Assembly: GCF_022919135.1 (NCBI RefSeq)
Contig: NZ_CP095049.1
Location: 4,406,501 to 4,470,500 of the forward strand
DNA length: 64,000 nucleotides
Origin: Hymenobacter cellulosivorans
GTDB taxonomy: Bacteria; Bacteroidota; Bacteroidia; Cytophagales; Hymenobacteraceae
Reading direction: 5' to 3'
Part shown: positions 17,140-26,587 of the stretch, piece after piece
Layout of the letters: each line of letters starts with the position of its first letter
Numbering within the stretch: the stretch's first letter is position 1
The notes under the pieces: model-generated
Told to the model about the DNA's origin: nothing
Database searches by the model: none
Seen by the model: the letters and a program-made list of their open reading frames with translations, nothing else
Position numbers and translations under genes: made by a program

Positions 17140-18285
17140 ATGAAACGTTTTTCCGCGCTGTTGGCCCTGCTGCTGCTGACAGTTTTGACGGGCCCCACCC
17201 GTTCTCAGGCCGCCTCTAAGCCCGCCAACGACGACACCATCGTGGTGAAACTGCCCAACCAGGCCACCATGACCCTGCATACCAAGAACAAGGAACAGCT
17301 GCGTGAGCTGCGCACCTACCGCCTCGACACGCTTATGGCCCTGCTGGACCGCTACATTCACCAAGCGGAAGTAGCCAGCAAGAATGCCGGCAACAGCTCG
17401 GTAACCATGGAATTCTACCCGGCCAAGGACCGCCCCGGCACCCAGGCCCCCGAGCAGATCCGGGTGACGGTGCGCAACGAGGAGCCCGCTACCAAAGTGG
17501 CCGTGAAAGGCTACAAGTTCGGGCAGGTGTTCAGCGTGACGGTGAAGGAAGGCAAGAACGGTAAGAACGACGACGAGGTGTCCATCAGCATCGGCGACAA
17601 CGACGACCATAAATCCGACTCGCTGCGCAATGTTGAGCGCAACGCCCGCAGAGAAGAGCGGGCCAACCGGGCCGTGCACAGCAACTTCGCCATCGACCTG
17701 GGCCTGAATGCGCTGACCAACCGCTCGAACCTGAGCGAGGAGCAGTTCGACCTCAAGCCCACCGGCTCGCGCTACGTCAGCCTGAACTGGTACTACGACA
17801 TCCGGGTGGGTGGCCGCCGCAGCCCGCTGTTCCTGACCCTGGGTCCGGAGCTGGCCTTCAACAACTACATGTTCGACAACAACCGCCGCCTGGTCACCTC
17901 CGACACCCGCACCAGCATTTTGCGGGAACCCACGCTAGGCCTAGAAAAAAGCAAGCTGGCCACCACGGTTATCAATCTGCCCATCATGGCCAAGCTCACC
18001 TTCAAAGACAAATCGGGCCGGGACGCGTTCCGGATTGGGGCGGGCGGTTTTGCCGGCTACCGCTTGGCCAGCCACACCAAAATCAAGTACGAAGACGAGG
18101 GCAACACCCGCAAGGACAAAGACCGGGGCAGCTTCAACTTGGAAGACTTTCAGTACGGTTTGCAGGGCAAAATCGGGGTGCGAGGCCTGGACCTGTTCGT
18201 CAAGTACAACATGAACGAGCTATTCAAGGAAAACCGCGGCCCCCAGGCCCAGTCCATCAGCTTCGGCATCTCGATTCTGGACTAA
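17140..18285 (+). CDS. outer-membrane beta-barrel protein
   Basis: This 381-aa protein has a signal peptide (MKRFSALLALLLLTVLTGPT). The charged N-terminal half contains HTKNKEQLRELRTYRLDTLM and a Lys/Asp-rich segment. The C-terminal barrel (about residue 185 to end) has alternating strands such as SRYVSLNWYYDIRVGG and LFLTLGPELAFNN, ending SISFGISILD. It resembles the PorT-type barrels that follow sigma/anti-sigma pairs in Bacteroidota. It is 21 bp after the anti-sigma-like gene, in one operon. The role is probably envelope-related. Confidence 0.82.
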   Translation: MKRFSALLALLLLTVLTGPTRSQAASKPANDDTIVVKLPNQATMTLHTKNKEQLRELRTYRLDTLMALLDRYIHQAEVASKNAGNSSVTMEFYPAKDRPGTQAPEQIRVTVRNEEPATKVAVKGYKFGQVFSVTVKEGKNGKNDDEVSISIGDNDDHKSDSLRNVERNARREERANRAVHSNFAIDLGLNALTNRSNLSEEQFDLKPTGSRYVSLNWYYDIRVGGRRSPLFLTLGPELAFNNYMFDNNRRLVTSDTRTSILREPTLGLEKSKLATTVINLPIMAKLTFKDKSGRDAFRIGAGGFAGYRLASHTKIKYEDEGNTRKDKDRGSFNLEDFQYGLQGKIGVRGLDLFVKYNMNELFKENRGPQAQSISFGISILD

Positions 18286-18302
18286 TCCGTTTTCACTACA
18301 CG

Positions 18303-18340
18303 CACAAAGGCCCGGCAGACGATTCTGCCGGGCCTTTGTG
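18303..18340. terminator. bidirectional terminator
   Basis: A perfect 16-bp inverted repeat (18303-18318 and 18325-18340, 6-nt loop) lies between the convergent barrel and SpoU methyltransferase genes. Confidence 0.85.
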
Positions 18341-18360
18341 CTACCAGGAAAGCTGCTTGC

Positions 18361-19104
18361 TTACATTGCCCGGTGAAAGTTGTCGAGCAGAATGGCAGCC
18401 GACACGGCCACGTTCAGGCTTTCGGCCCCGCCGGCGCCGGGAATAAACAGGCGCTGGGTCAGGCGGTCCAGCACCTCAGGCCGCGGCCCGTGCGACTCGC
18501 TGCCCATAATGAGCACGCCGCCGGGGCGCAGCGTGAGCCGGTGCACATTGTCGCCTTCGAGGTGAGCCCCGTAGCGGGGCAGCGCGGCGGGCAACGAGTC
18601 AAGCCACTCGGGCAGCTCGCGCTGCCACACCGGTACCCGGGCAAACGAGCCCATGGTGGCGGCAATGGTCTTGGGTGCCCACGGGTCGGCGCACGACTCG
18701 GAGCAGACCACGCCCTGCAGCCCGTACCAGTCGGCCAGGCGGATGAGGGTGCCCAGGTTGCCCGGGTCGCGCACTTCGTCCAGGGCCAGCAGTAGCTTAT
18801 CGGGGGCGGGCTGCAGGGGCGTTTCTTCGGGCAGGCGGGCAATAGCCAGGGCCGTGGTATTGTTGGAGAGCGTACCGAGTTTGGTTAATTCTTCCTCCGT
18901 GACGATTTCAACCGGTACCTTCGCAGGTAGGGTCGGGATTTTTGCGGCAAACTCAGCCGTCAGGAACACCCGCTCCGTTAAGAGCCCGGAACGTAACAGC
19001 TCGGCCACACTTTTGCCGCCTTCCACCAAAAAGGCGTTGTGGCGGAGCCGGTATTTCTTCAGGTGCAGCGCGTGCACGTATTTCGCTACTGCTTTTGAAA
19101 CCAT
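18361..19104 (-). CDS. TrmH/SpoU-family RNA 2'-O-methyltransferase
   Basis: This 247-aa SAM-dependent enzyme methylates rRNA or tRNA ribose. The N-terminal substrate-binding part (about 1-95) is followed by the SPOUT knot. Its motif 1 is LDEVRDPGNLGTLIR, motif 2 is GGVLIMGSESHGPRPE and motif 3 is AESLNVAVSAAILL. The exact nucleotide target cannot be told from sequence. Its start overlaps the likely TTG start of the divergent BamA-like gene by about 10 bp. Confidence 0.92.
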   Translation of the reverse strand: MVSKAVAKYVHALHLKKYRLRHNAFLVEGGKSVAELLRSGLLTERVFLTAEFAAKIPTLPAKVPVEIVTEEELTKLGTLSNNTTALAIARLPEETPLQPAPDKLLLALDEVRDPGNLGTLIRLADWYGLQGVVCSESCADPWAPKTIAATMGSFARVPVWQRELPEWLDSLPAALPRYGAHLEGDNVHRLTLRPGGVLIMGSESHGPRPEVLDRLTQRLFIPGAGGAESLNVAVSAAILLDNFHRAM

Positions 19105-21632
19105 ATTCGCTGTTTACTAACCGCCCCGAGCGGCTTATTATAAAATGGACAACCGGCGCAGTGCTGGTCAGCGTGCTGTTGCTGCTGGCGGGCTGCTCGC
19201 CGCTGCGGCTGCTGGGTCCCAAGCAGAAGCTGCTCAGTCGCATCCGGCTGGAAGGCGTCAAGGAGGCCGATGCCGAGCGCATCGAGGCGCTGTATCAGCA
19301 GAAGCCCAACAGCCGCTTTCCGCTGCCAAAGCTAACAATCTACCAGCTGGGAAACCGCTTTTACAACAAGCCCCGGCTCGAAACCAAGCTCCAGCGCATC
19401 CGCACCGAGTTTGATGAGCGCATGCAGGCCGCCCGCCCCGACTCGGTGAAAGTGGGTAAGCTGCTGGCCCGGCGCGAGAAGCGCACCCGCCGCCTACAGC
19501 TGGCCCTCGACAAGGGCAACGCCATTATGCGCCTGGGCGAACCGCCGGTGATTTACGACTCGGCCCTGACGGCCAAGACCGTGCAGCAGATTGCCACGTT
19601 TCTCAAATCCGAGGGCTTTTTCCGCAGCCGCGTCACGGCCACCGACACGGTAGTCGACCGTCACTTTTCGATAGGCCACCTGTTTGCCGCTCCCGATACG
19701 GTGCACAACCGCCGCGTAACGGTAACGTACCGCGTAACCGAAAACCAGCCGTTTCACTACACCCAGCTCGATTACGACATTGCCGATTCGGCCGTGGCGC
19801 GAGTAGTCATGGCCGGGCAGCCGGCCTCGCTGCTGCGCATCAATGACCGCTACAACGAGGCCGTTATCGGCCAGGAGCGCAGCCGCCTGGAAACCTTGCT
19901 CAAAAACGCGGGCTACTTCGACTTTCGCCAGCAGTACATTTCCCTGGAAGCCGATACCAGCTTTGCGCCTACTACCGTGCGCCTGCGCACCATCATTTCT
20001 AACCCCGGCCCCGGCGAACAGCACCAGGTATACACCGTGCGGCGGGTACGCTTTATTACGGATGCCGGCACGGTGCGCTTCGGCGTGAAGCGCGACACGC
20101 TGGTGCGTGACTCGGTGTACTACCTGGCCTTCAGGCAGCGCTTCAGCACCAAGATTCTGGACCGCAAGCTCACCGTGCGCCCCGGCGACCGGTACAGCCT
20201 ACAAAACACGCTGCTAACCCAGCGCCAGCTCACCGACCTGGACATGTTCCGGTTCAACACGGTGAATTACAATAAGATCCGCCCCACCAACGGCGACAGT
20301 ATCAGCGGCCGGGGCCAGCTCATTGCCACCGTGAATGCCTCACCGACCAAGAAGTACCAGGAAACCACCGAGTTTGGGGGTACGTACGTGGCCGGCCTGC
20401 CGGGGCCGTTTATCAACTTCCGGCTGAAAGTGCGCAACATTCTGGGCGGGGCCGAAGTGCTGGAAATTGGTTTGCGCTCTGGCTTCGAAGGCCAGCTGAG
20501 CCGCCTGGGCCTCGAAAACAAAAGCGTGCTGACCACCCAGCTCGGGGGCAACGTCAACCTGATTATTCCGCAGTTTCTGGTGCCCTGGAACACGAACCGC
20601 TTCCTGACGCGCTACAACCCCAAGACCCGCATCAGCGCCAGCTACACCTACGTCAACCGGCCCGAATACACCCGCACCAACCTGGAGGCCTCCTACGACT
20701 ATATCTGGCAGCGCTCTGCTTTTCACCAGTACGTGCTTACGCCCATCGACCTGAGCGTTATTTACACCCCGACGATCAGTGACCGGTTTTCCGCCGACCT
20801 GGAAAAGCTGCGCGTGACGCAGGGCTCGCCGCTGTTCCGCAGCTTTACTAACCTGTTTGTGCCCAGCATCAACGCCACCTCGCTCTACAACTCCAACGAT
20901 TTCACGCAGACCCGCGACGCGCGCTACCTGCGCCTGTTTGCCGAGGTCGGCGGCCTGACCCGCTCCCTGTACCAGGACAAGCTCAAGCTCAGCGTCTACG
21001 ACTTTGTCCGGCTCAGTGCCGACTACCGTCGCTACCACAAGCTGGGGCCCCACTCCTTTTTCGTGTACCGCCTCAACACCGGCGTGGCGCATGCTTTGAC
21101 CAAAACCGACGGCCAGTACACGATTCCCTACGACAAGTACTTCTTTGCCGGCGGCAGCTCCAGCGTGCGGGCCTGGCGGCCGCGGCGCCTGGGCACAGGC
21201 ACCTACACCACCTACAAGCTCAACGACGACGGCACCAACCAAATCGACAAGACGACCGGCCTGCCCGTGCGCGACTACGACCTGGAGCAGCCCGGCGAAG
21301 TGCTGATTGAAGGCAACCTGGAATACCGCTTTCCGCTTTACAGCTTCATCAACGGGGCCTTGTTTACCGATTTTGGCAACGTCTGGACCCTGCAGGACCA
21401 GGGCACCCGGCAGGATGCGGTTTTCCGTCCCAGCCAGTTTTACCGCCAGTTTGCTGTGGGCTCGGGTATTGGTATCCGCTTCGATTTCACCTTCCTCATC
21501 CTGCGCCTCGACATAGCCACCAAGGTCTACGACCCGACCGCACCAGGCAACAAGTTTGTACTGCCCAACTTCCGCCTTGCCAAATCCCCCAACCAAACCG
21601 CCTTCAACCTCGGCATCGGCTATCCATTCTAA
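19095..21632 (+). CDS. BamA/TamA-family outer-membrane lipoprotein
   Basis: This about 845-aa Omp85-superfamily protein assembles or secretes proteins through the outer membrane. A lipoprotein signal (VLVSVLLLLAGCS, lipobox LLAGC at about 30-34) precedes POTRA-like segments (RVTVTYRVTENQPFHYTQLD and similar). The C-terminal surface-antigen barrel includes YFFAGGSSSVRAWRPRRLG, the VRGF-like lid motif, and ends in GIGYPF. No ATG lies between the upstream stop and the lipobox, so TTG at 19095 is the best start. It overlaps the 5' end of the divergent methyltransferase gene. A lipidated N-terminus separates it from classical BamA. Confidence 0.87.
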   Translation: MKPYSLFTNRPERLIIKWTTGAVLVSVLLLLAGCSPLRLLGPKQKLLSRIRLEGVKEADAERIEALYQQKPNSRFPLPKLTIYQLGNRFYNKPRLETKLQRIRTEFDERMQAARPDSVKVGKLLARREKRTRRLQLALDKGNAIMRLGEPPVIYDSALTAKTVQQIATFLKSEGFFRSRVTATDTVVDRHFSIGHLFAAPDTVHNRRVTVTYRVTENQPFHYTQLDYDIADSAVARVVMAGQPASLLRINDRYNEAVIGQERSRLETLLKNAGYFDFRQQYISLEADTSFAPTTVRLRTIISNPGPGEQHQVYTVRRVRFITDAGTVRFGVKRDTLVRDSVYYLAFRQRFSTKILDRKLTVRPGDRYSLQNTLLTQRQLTDLDMFRFNTVNYNKIRPTNGDSISGRGQLIATVNASPTKKYQETTEFGGTYVAGLPGPFINFRLKVRNILGGAEVLEIGLRSGFEGQLSRLGLENKSVLTTQLGGNVNLIIPQFLVPWNTNRFLTRYNPKTRISASYTYVNRPEYTRTNLEASYDYIWQRSAFHQYVLTPIDLSVIYTPTISDRFSADLEKLRVTQGSPLFRSFTNLFVPSINATSLYNSNDFTQTRDARYLRLFAEVGGLTRSLYQDKLKLSVYDFVRLSADYRRYHKLGPHSFFVYRLNTGVAHALTKTDGQYTIPYDKYFFAGGSSSVRAWRPRRLGTGTYTTYKLNDDGTNQIDKTTGLPVRDYDLEQPGEVLIEGNLEYRFPLYSFINGALFTDFGNVWTLQDQGTRQDAVFRPSQFYRQFAVGSGIGIRFDFTFLILRLDIATKVYDPTAPGNKFVLPNFRLAKSPNQTAFNLGIGYPF

Positions 21633-21904
21633 AAGGTGAAAAGGTGATGTGGTGAGATAGTGAGTTTTCCTTTGAATAGCACGAAGCATAATGAGCCGAT
21701 GCCCTTCAAGAAACCGATATTGTGTGCATCACGCGGCTATAATCTTTACCCTACTTAGTATGTATACGGCTCCCTTGTACCAGAAAGCCCCTTACTACCA
21801 CGTGTAGTAAGGGGCTTTTTACTTAAGCTTGGCACATTTCAGATGGTGGGTGGTAAGGCCTGAACGACAACTCGCTATTTCACCACTTCACCATCTAACC
21901 ACTT
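21633..21904. repeat. inverted pair of degenerate repeats (pair 2) flanking a terminator
   Basis: The left copy (21641-21664) and right copy (21871-21894) match at about 20 of 24 positions in inverted orientation. Both are built of GGTGA-type 7-8-base units. The left copy begins immediately after the BamA-like stop and the right copy runs into the E1 stop. Confidence 0.55.
21784..21820. terminator. bidirectional intrinsic terminator
   Basis: A perfect 15-bp inverted repeat (21784-21798 and 21804-21818, 5-nt loop) ends in a T tract. It lies between the convergent BamA-like and E1 genes. Confidence 0.88.
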
Positions 21905-24092
21905 AGTATTCCAGCAGCTCGGCTAGGGCGGCGGCTACTTTTTCGGCGCTGGGCAGCATCTGGCGCTCCAGCTCCACGTTGAGGGCAATGGCGGGCAGGT
22001 TGGCGGCACCCAGGGTGAAGACCGGTGCGTCGAGCTGCTGGAAGCAGGTACGTTGAATCCGGCCGGCCAGGGACTCGGCAAAGGAGTTCATCAGCGGCTC
22101 CTCGGTCAGGACCAGAGCTTTGCCGTGGCGGCGCACAGCAGCCTGCACGGCGTCGAAATCGAGCGGGTTGAGGGTGCGCAAATCCAGGATTTCGACCTGG
22201 CCGGCAAACTGCTTGCTGGCGGTTTTGGCCCAATGCACGCCCATGCCGTAGGTGATGACCACGCAGGTGTCGCCCTGCCGCAGCTTTTCCGCATCAGCCT
22301 CCTGGGCAATGGCAGCTTTACCCAGCGGAATAGCGTAGCCGGTGGCCGGCTCCACGGTTTTGGCCTCCTCGGTGCCGGGTACTTTGCTCCAGTACAGGCC
22401 TTTGTGCTCTAGCATTACCACCGGGTTAGGGTCGAGGAAGGCGGCGCGCAGCAGGCCCTTCATGTCGGCCGCGTTGCTGGGGTACACCACCTTGATGCCG
22501 CGAATCGTGAGCAGGGTGCTTTCAACGGAGCCCGAGTGATAAGGTCCGCCCCCGCCGTAGGCCCCGATGGGCACCCGAATCAGGCTCTGCACCGGAAACT
22601 TGCCATTGGAGAGGTAGCACGACTTGCTGAGCTCTTCCACGAGCTGGTTGAGGCTGGGCCAGATGTAGTCGGCAAACTGAATTTCGACAATGGCCTTGGC
22701 ACCCACGGCACTCATTCCCGCCGTGGAACCCACGATGTAGGCCTCCTGAATCGGGGTGTTGAACACGCGGGTGTCGCCGTACTTTTTGGCCAGCAGGGCC
22801 GCTTCGCGGAACACGCCGCCCAGCTCCCCACCCACGTCCTGCCCGTAGAACAAGGCCTCGGGAAACTCGCGCAGAATATCGTCCACGGTGTGCAGGGCCG
22901 CGTCCACCATCAGGGCTTTGTCGGCGCCGGCGGGGCTCCGTTCCCCGATTTCCTGAGTCACGGTGGGCTCGGCAAACTCGTGGTCGGCGAAGGTGGCGGG
23001 CTCGGGGTTAGGGGCGGCCAGGGCGCGCTGGTAGTCGGTTTGTACCAGCGTGCGGGCCTGCTGACCCAGCTCCTCTAGCTCGGCTTCAGCAATGCCCAGG
23101 TCGAGCAGCTGCTGGTGCAGGCGGGGCAGCGGGTCGTTGGTAGTGTGCTCAGCCAGATTGTCGCCGCGGTACCACTCGCGCCGCACGCCGCTGGTATGGT
23201 GCCCCAGCAGTGGGCACTTGGCGTGCACCAGAATCGGGCCGCGGGTGCGGCGCACGTAGTCGAAAGCCGTGGCCAGGCCGGCGTAGGAATCGGGGAAGTC
23301 GGCCCCGTTCACGCGCAGGCGCTGCAAGCCCTTAAAGCCGGCAGCAAACTCGTAGGCATCCATGGCGCGCATCTCCCGGCCGGTGGCCGAAATGCCCCAG
23401 TCGTTGTCTTGCACCAAATAAATAATGGGCAACTGATGCAGCACGGCCATTTGCAGGGCCTCGGACACTTCGCCCTCCGTCATGGCCCCGTCGCCGATGG
23501 AGCAGACCACGACCGGGCCACCCTGCTGGGCCTCGGCAGGCAGCAGGCTATACAGGCCGGGGCCGCTTTTGCCGCTTTCATACCAGTCGCGCGGGTCGGG
23601 CATCACCGGATTCAGGCCCTGGCTTTCCAGGTATTTGATGCCGTGGGCCATGCCCGTAGCCGGAATAGCCTGCATGCCCGTGGCCGAGCTGTTGTGCGGA
23701 ATAGTCGGGAAACCGGCCCGGCGTAGCGAGGGGTGCGAATAATATGTGCGGCCGCCCGAAAACGGGTCGTCGCGCTTGGCCATGAGCTGCAGCATCAGCT
23801 CGTAGGGCTCCAGGCCCAGGCCCAGCAGCATGGCGTCGTCGCGGTAGTAGGGCGTCACGTAGTCCTGGGGGCCCAGAAAGCAGGCGGCGGCCAGCTGAAT
23901 GGCCTCGTGGCCCCGGGCCGTGGCGTGTACGTACTTGGCCGTTACGGCCTTGTTTTCTTCGTAGAGGCGGGCCAGCTCATCCCCCGTGCGCATCAAAGAA
24001 TACACGCGCAGCAGGGTGGCCCGGTCGGGCTGAGTGGCGTTGAGCTGAGTGGTGAAGTCGGTTTCCAGGGTGGGAGCAGTTGAATTCGGCAT
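21903..24092 (-). CDS. fused alpha/beta E1 of a 2-oxo acid dehydrogenase complex
   Basis: This 729-aa thiamine-diphosphate enzyme decarboxylates a 2-oxo acid and passes the acyl group to the lipoyl E2. The alpha half (about 1-340) carries the TPP motif beginning GDGAMTEGEVSEALQMAVLH and ending QDNDWGIS. The beta half (about 390-729) carries FYGQDVGGELGGVFREAALL, AIVEIQFADYIWPSLNQLVE and GAYGGGGPYHSGSVESTL. Separate genes in many bacteria are one polypeptide here, a form common in Bacteroidota. Branched-chain 2-oxoisovalerate is the likeliest substrate, with pyruvate possible. E2 and E3 genes are not adjacent. Confidence 0.9.
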   Translation of the reverse strand: MPNSTAPTLETDFTTQLNATQPDRATLLRVYSLMRTGDELARLYEENKAVTAKYVHATARGHEAIQLAAACFLGPQDYVTPYYRDDAMLLGLGLEPYELMLQLMAKRDDPFSGGRTYYSHPSLRRAGFPTIPHNSSATGMQAIPATGMAHGIKYLESQGLNPVMPDPRDWYESGKSGPGLYSLLPAEAQQGGPVVVCSIGDGAMTEGEVSEALQMAVLHQLPIIYLVQDNDWGISATGREMRAMDAYEFAAGFKGLQRLRVNGADFPDSYAGLATAFDYVRRTRGPILVHAKCPLLGHHTSGVRREWYRGDNLAEHTTNDPLPRLHQQLLDLGIAEAELEELGQQARTLVQTDYQRALAAPNPEPATFADHEFAEPTVTQEIGERSPAGADKALMVDAALHTVDDILREFPEALFYGQDVGGELGGVFREAALLAKKYGDTRVFNTPIQEAYIVGSTAGMSAVGAKAIVEIQFADYIWPSLNQLVEELSKSCYLSNGKFPVQSLIRVPIGAYGGGGPYHSGSVESTLLTIRGIKVVYPSNAADMKGLLRAAFLDPNPVVMLEHKGLYWSKVPGTEEAKTVEPATGYAIPLGKAAIAQEADAEKLRQGDTCVVITYGMGVHWAKTASKQFAGQVEILDLRTLNPLDFDAVQAAVRRHGKALVLTEEPLMNSFAESLAGRIQRTCFQQLDAPVFTLGAANLPAIALNVELERQMLPSAEKVAAALAELLEY

Positions 24093-24451
24093 GGGAGGCT
24101 AGGAATACGGGGCGAAAGTACGGCATCAAAACGACAGCAACATGGTAAGCCGGCCGGGAGTTGCGTTGTTACGGGCCCTGCCTGATGAGGTAGCCCGACC
24201 CTTGTATCCGGCAGCTGCTCCCCGCGGCTCATCCGTAAAACCACCCGCAGTTTCTTTTCTGGCCGAAGCCCGATGCCCGTTTCCCCGCAGGACCAGCTTC
24301 GCTCGTGGCCTTTTGCTTGCAGCAACCCAAACCAAACGCGCGCAAACTCCTACCTTTGCGGCTTGCTAATTGCTCCGCCGCCAGGCGGTTTTCCTTTTCT
24401 GCTCGAGTCGGCCCCGTAGGCGGCTCGTCAGCCTTGGCCGTTTTTACCCGT
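24093..24451. other. 359-bp divergent intergenic region
   Basis: It separates the E1 gene (minus) from hemF (plus). It contains a TACCTTTG box at 24351 facing hemF. Open frames crossing it are continuations of neighbouring frames. No RNA gene or conserved repeat was recognised. Confidence 0.5.
24351..24358 (+). promoter_or_regulatory. -7 box before hemF
   Basis: TACCTTTG (TAnnTTTG consensus) lies 93 bp before the hemF ATG. No clear -33 TTTG at the usual spacing. Confidence 0.45.
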
Positions 24452-25402
24452 ATGCTGTCCGCTTCTTCTTCTCTCGCGCCCGTTGCGTCCACCTTCCGCG
24501 ACACCGTAGCCACCTGGCTGCGCGACTTCCAGCTCCGTCTCTGCCAGCAGCTCGAAGCCGCCGACGGCCAAGCCACGTTTCAGTCCGACGAGTGGCAGCA
24601 CGGCAGCGGCGGAGGCGGCCTCTCCCGCGTGATTCAGGGTGGGGCGGTGCTGGAAAAAGGCGGGGTCAACTTCTCGGCCGTGTGGGGCGAAATGAGCGAG
24701 CAGGCGGCCCGGGTGCTGCTCATGCCCAACCCCAACTACTTCGCCACCGGCGTTTCGGTGGTGCAGCACCCGCGCAGCCCCATGGTGCCCATTGCCCACA
24801 TGAACGTGCGCTATTTCGAGGCCGGCAATGGCGAGGCCTGGTTTGGCGGCGGCATCGATTTAACCCCCATTTACGTGGATGAGCAGCAGGCCCGCTGGTT
24901 TCACGAGCAGCTCCGGCAGGTCTGTGACGCGCATAACCCGGCCTATTATGCCCGCTTCAAGCCCTGGGCCGACGAGTACTTTTACCTGCCTCACCGCCAG
25001 GAAACCCGGGGCGTGGGTGGCATCTTCTTCGACCGGCTTACCGTGGGCAAAGACGGCACCCGCGAGGAGCTGTTTGCCTTTATCCAGGCCGTGGGCAACG
25101 TGTTTGGCCCCACCTACACCGAGCTGCTGCGGCAGAACCGCGACCTGCCTTTCGGGGAGCGGCAGGTGCAGTGGCACATGCTGCGCCGGGCCCGCTACGC
25201 CGAGTTTAACCTGGCCTTCGACCGGGGCACGCGCTTTGGCCTCGAGACCGGGGGCCGCACTGAAAGTATCCTGATGAGCCTGCCTCCGCGCTGCGAATGG
25301 CACTACGACCAGCGCCCCGAGCCCGGCTCGGCCGAAGCCGCCACTCAGCAGTGGCTGCGTAAGGGCGTGGAGTGGCTCGCCGAAAACCCCAGCACGCTTT
25401 GA
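24452..25402 (+). CDS. hemF: oxygen-dependent coproporphyrinogen III oxidase
   Basis: This 316-aa enzyme converts coproporphyrinogen III to protoporphyrinogen IX with O2, in haem biosynthesis. Family motifs are GGVNFSAVWG, FATGVSVVQHPRSPMVPIAH, WFGGGIDLTPIY, HRQETRGVGGIFFDRL and RRARYAEFNLAFDRGTRFGL. LETGGRTESILMSLPP is near the end. Length matches the family. The frame is open 49 codons upstream, but the ATG at 24452 gives the normal N-terminus. The stop overlaps the TTG start of the PAP2 gene (TTGA), implying coupled translation. Confidence 0.95.
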   Translation: MLSASSSLAPVASTFRDTVATWLRDFQLRLCQQLEAADGQATFQSDEWQHGSGGGGLSRVIQGGAVLEKGGVNFSAVWGEMSEQAARVLLMPNPNYFATGVSVVQHPRSPMVPIAHMNVRYFEAGNGEAWFGGGIDLTPIYVDEQQARWFHEQLRQVCDAHNPAYYARFKPWADEYFYLPHRQETRGVGGIFFDRLTVGKDGTREELFAFIQAVGNVFGPTYTELLRQNRDLPFGERQVQWHMLRRARYAEFNLAFDRGTRFGLETGGRTESILMSLPPRCEWHYDQRPEPGSAEAATQQWLRKGVEWLAENPSTL

Positions 25403-25983
25403 TCAACCAACTGCAAGCCCTGGACCGCTGGCTCTTGCTGGCGGCCAATAACCATCATTCCAACGCGCTGGACGCCTGGATGATTTTCTTTTCAGAACGC
25501 TTCGTGTGGTTTCCGGCCTACCTGGTGATTCTGCTCGTGCTGGGTTACATGTACCGAATGCGGGCTATGCTACTGCTGCCCCTGCTGGGCCTAAGCGTGG
25601 CGTTAGCCGACGGTATTTCGAGCCGCTTCTTCAAACCTTACTTCGCCCGTCTGCGCCCCTGTCACGACCCGCAGCTTTCGGCTACGCTCAACCTGGCCAG
25701 TGGCTGCGGCGGGCAGTTTGGCTTTATGTCGTCGCACGCCGCCAACGCCTTTGCCCTGGTTGTTTTTCTGTGTTTAGCTTTGCCCCGGCGCTACCGGCTG
25801 GCCAAAGTGCTGGTATTCATCTGGGCCGTGCTGGTGTCGTACAGCCGCATGTACCTGGGGGCCCACTACCCTTCCGACGTGCTGGCCGGCTCCGTGCTGG
25901 GCAGCTTGGCCGCCTGGGGCTGCTTCCGGCTGTATCAGTGGGGGGCGGCCCGATGGTGGCCCGCCCCTGTCTTTCCTTCCTAG
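25399..25983 (+). CDS. PAP2-family membrane phosphatase
   Basis: This 194-aa protein is a lipid or undecaprenyl-diphosphate phosphatase of the PAP2 family. It has about five membrane segments and the three-part active site: KPYFARLRP (motif 1), SSHAANAF (motif 2, in place of the usual PSGH) and SRMYLGAHYPSDV (motif 3, with catalytic His and Asp). The start is probably TTG at 25399 within the hemF stop (4-bp overlap). An upstream GTG at 25372 lies inside hemF and is less likely. Substrate not deducible. Confidence 0.88.
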   Translation: MINQLQALDRWLLLAANNHHSNALDAWMIFFSERFVWFPAYLVILLVLGYMYRMRAMLLLPLLGLSVALADGISSRFFKPYFARLRPCHDPQLSATLNLASGCGGQFGFMSSHAANAFALVVFLCLALPRRYRLAKVLVFIWAVLVSYSRMYLGAHYPSDVLAGSVLGSLAAWGCFRLYQWGAARWWPAPVFPS

Positions 25984-25998
25984 ATAAAGCACGCTAAT

Positions 25999-26562
25999 AT
26001 GACCGATGCCAACCGCCGGTTTCTGTTTCTGCCCGGCAGCACCCGCCGCCAGGGCAACAGTGAGCAGCTGGCCCGTATAGCCGCCCAATACGTACCGGCC
26101 GGCGCCGAACAGCACTGGCTGAATCTGCTCGACTATCCCCTGCCCGATTTCGTGGACTTGCGCCACGATGGAGTCTACCCTGCCCCGGAAGGCAATGCCC
26201 AAGTGCTGGTCGATGCCACTTTGCAGGCCACCGACTTAGTGCTGGTCATGCCCCTGTACTGGTACACCATGCCGGTGCCGACCAAGCAATACCTCGACTA
26301 CTGGAGTGCCTGGATGCGGGTTCCCGACCTTGATTTCAGGGTGCGGATGGCGGGTAAGAACTTCTGGGCCGTGGTGGTCAGCAGCGGCGAGCGGGCGGAA
26401 GCCCAACCCCTGGCCGATACGCTCCAGCTAAGCGCAAACTACATGCGCATGCCCTGGGGCGGCCTGCTCTTCGGCAATGGCTCCCGCCCCGGTGACATCC
26501 TGCAAGACAAAACGGCCCTAACGGCAGCCGAAACGTTCTTTCTGAGCGAGCCTCAATTGTAA
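25999..26562 (+). CDS. flavodoxin-fold NAD(P)H:FMN oxidoreductase-like protein
   Basis: This 187-aa protein belongs to the NADPH-dependent FMN reductase / flavodoxin superfamily. FLFLPGSTRRQGNSEQLARI is the FMN-phosphate loop (GSxRxxGNS), and LVLVMPLYWYTMPVPTKQYL is the second flavin contact typical of these reductases. GKNFWAVVVSSGE follows. It likely reduces quinones or other acceptors in the cytoplasm. It starts 16 bp after the PAP2 stop and is probably co-transcribed with hemF and PAP2. Confidence 0.88.
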   Translation: MTDANRRFLFLPGSTRRQGNSEQLARIAAQYVPAGAEQHWLNLLDYPLPDFVDLRHDGVYPAPEGNAQVLVDATLQATDLVLVMPLYWYTMPVPTKQYLDYWSAWMRVPDLDFRVRMAGKNFWAVVVSSGERAEAQPLADTLQLSANYMRMPWGGLLFGNGSRPGDILQDKTALTAAETFFLSEPQL

Positions 26563-26587
26563 ATCAGGCCCGGTTGGGGTCCTCTAT

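Noticed and set aside
20340..21689. 449-aa minus-strand frame over the BamA-like gene
   Set aside because: Antisense shadow; ends at a stop with no domain, and the plus strand encodes a full Omp85 barrel.
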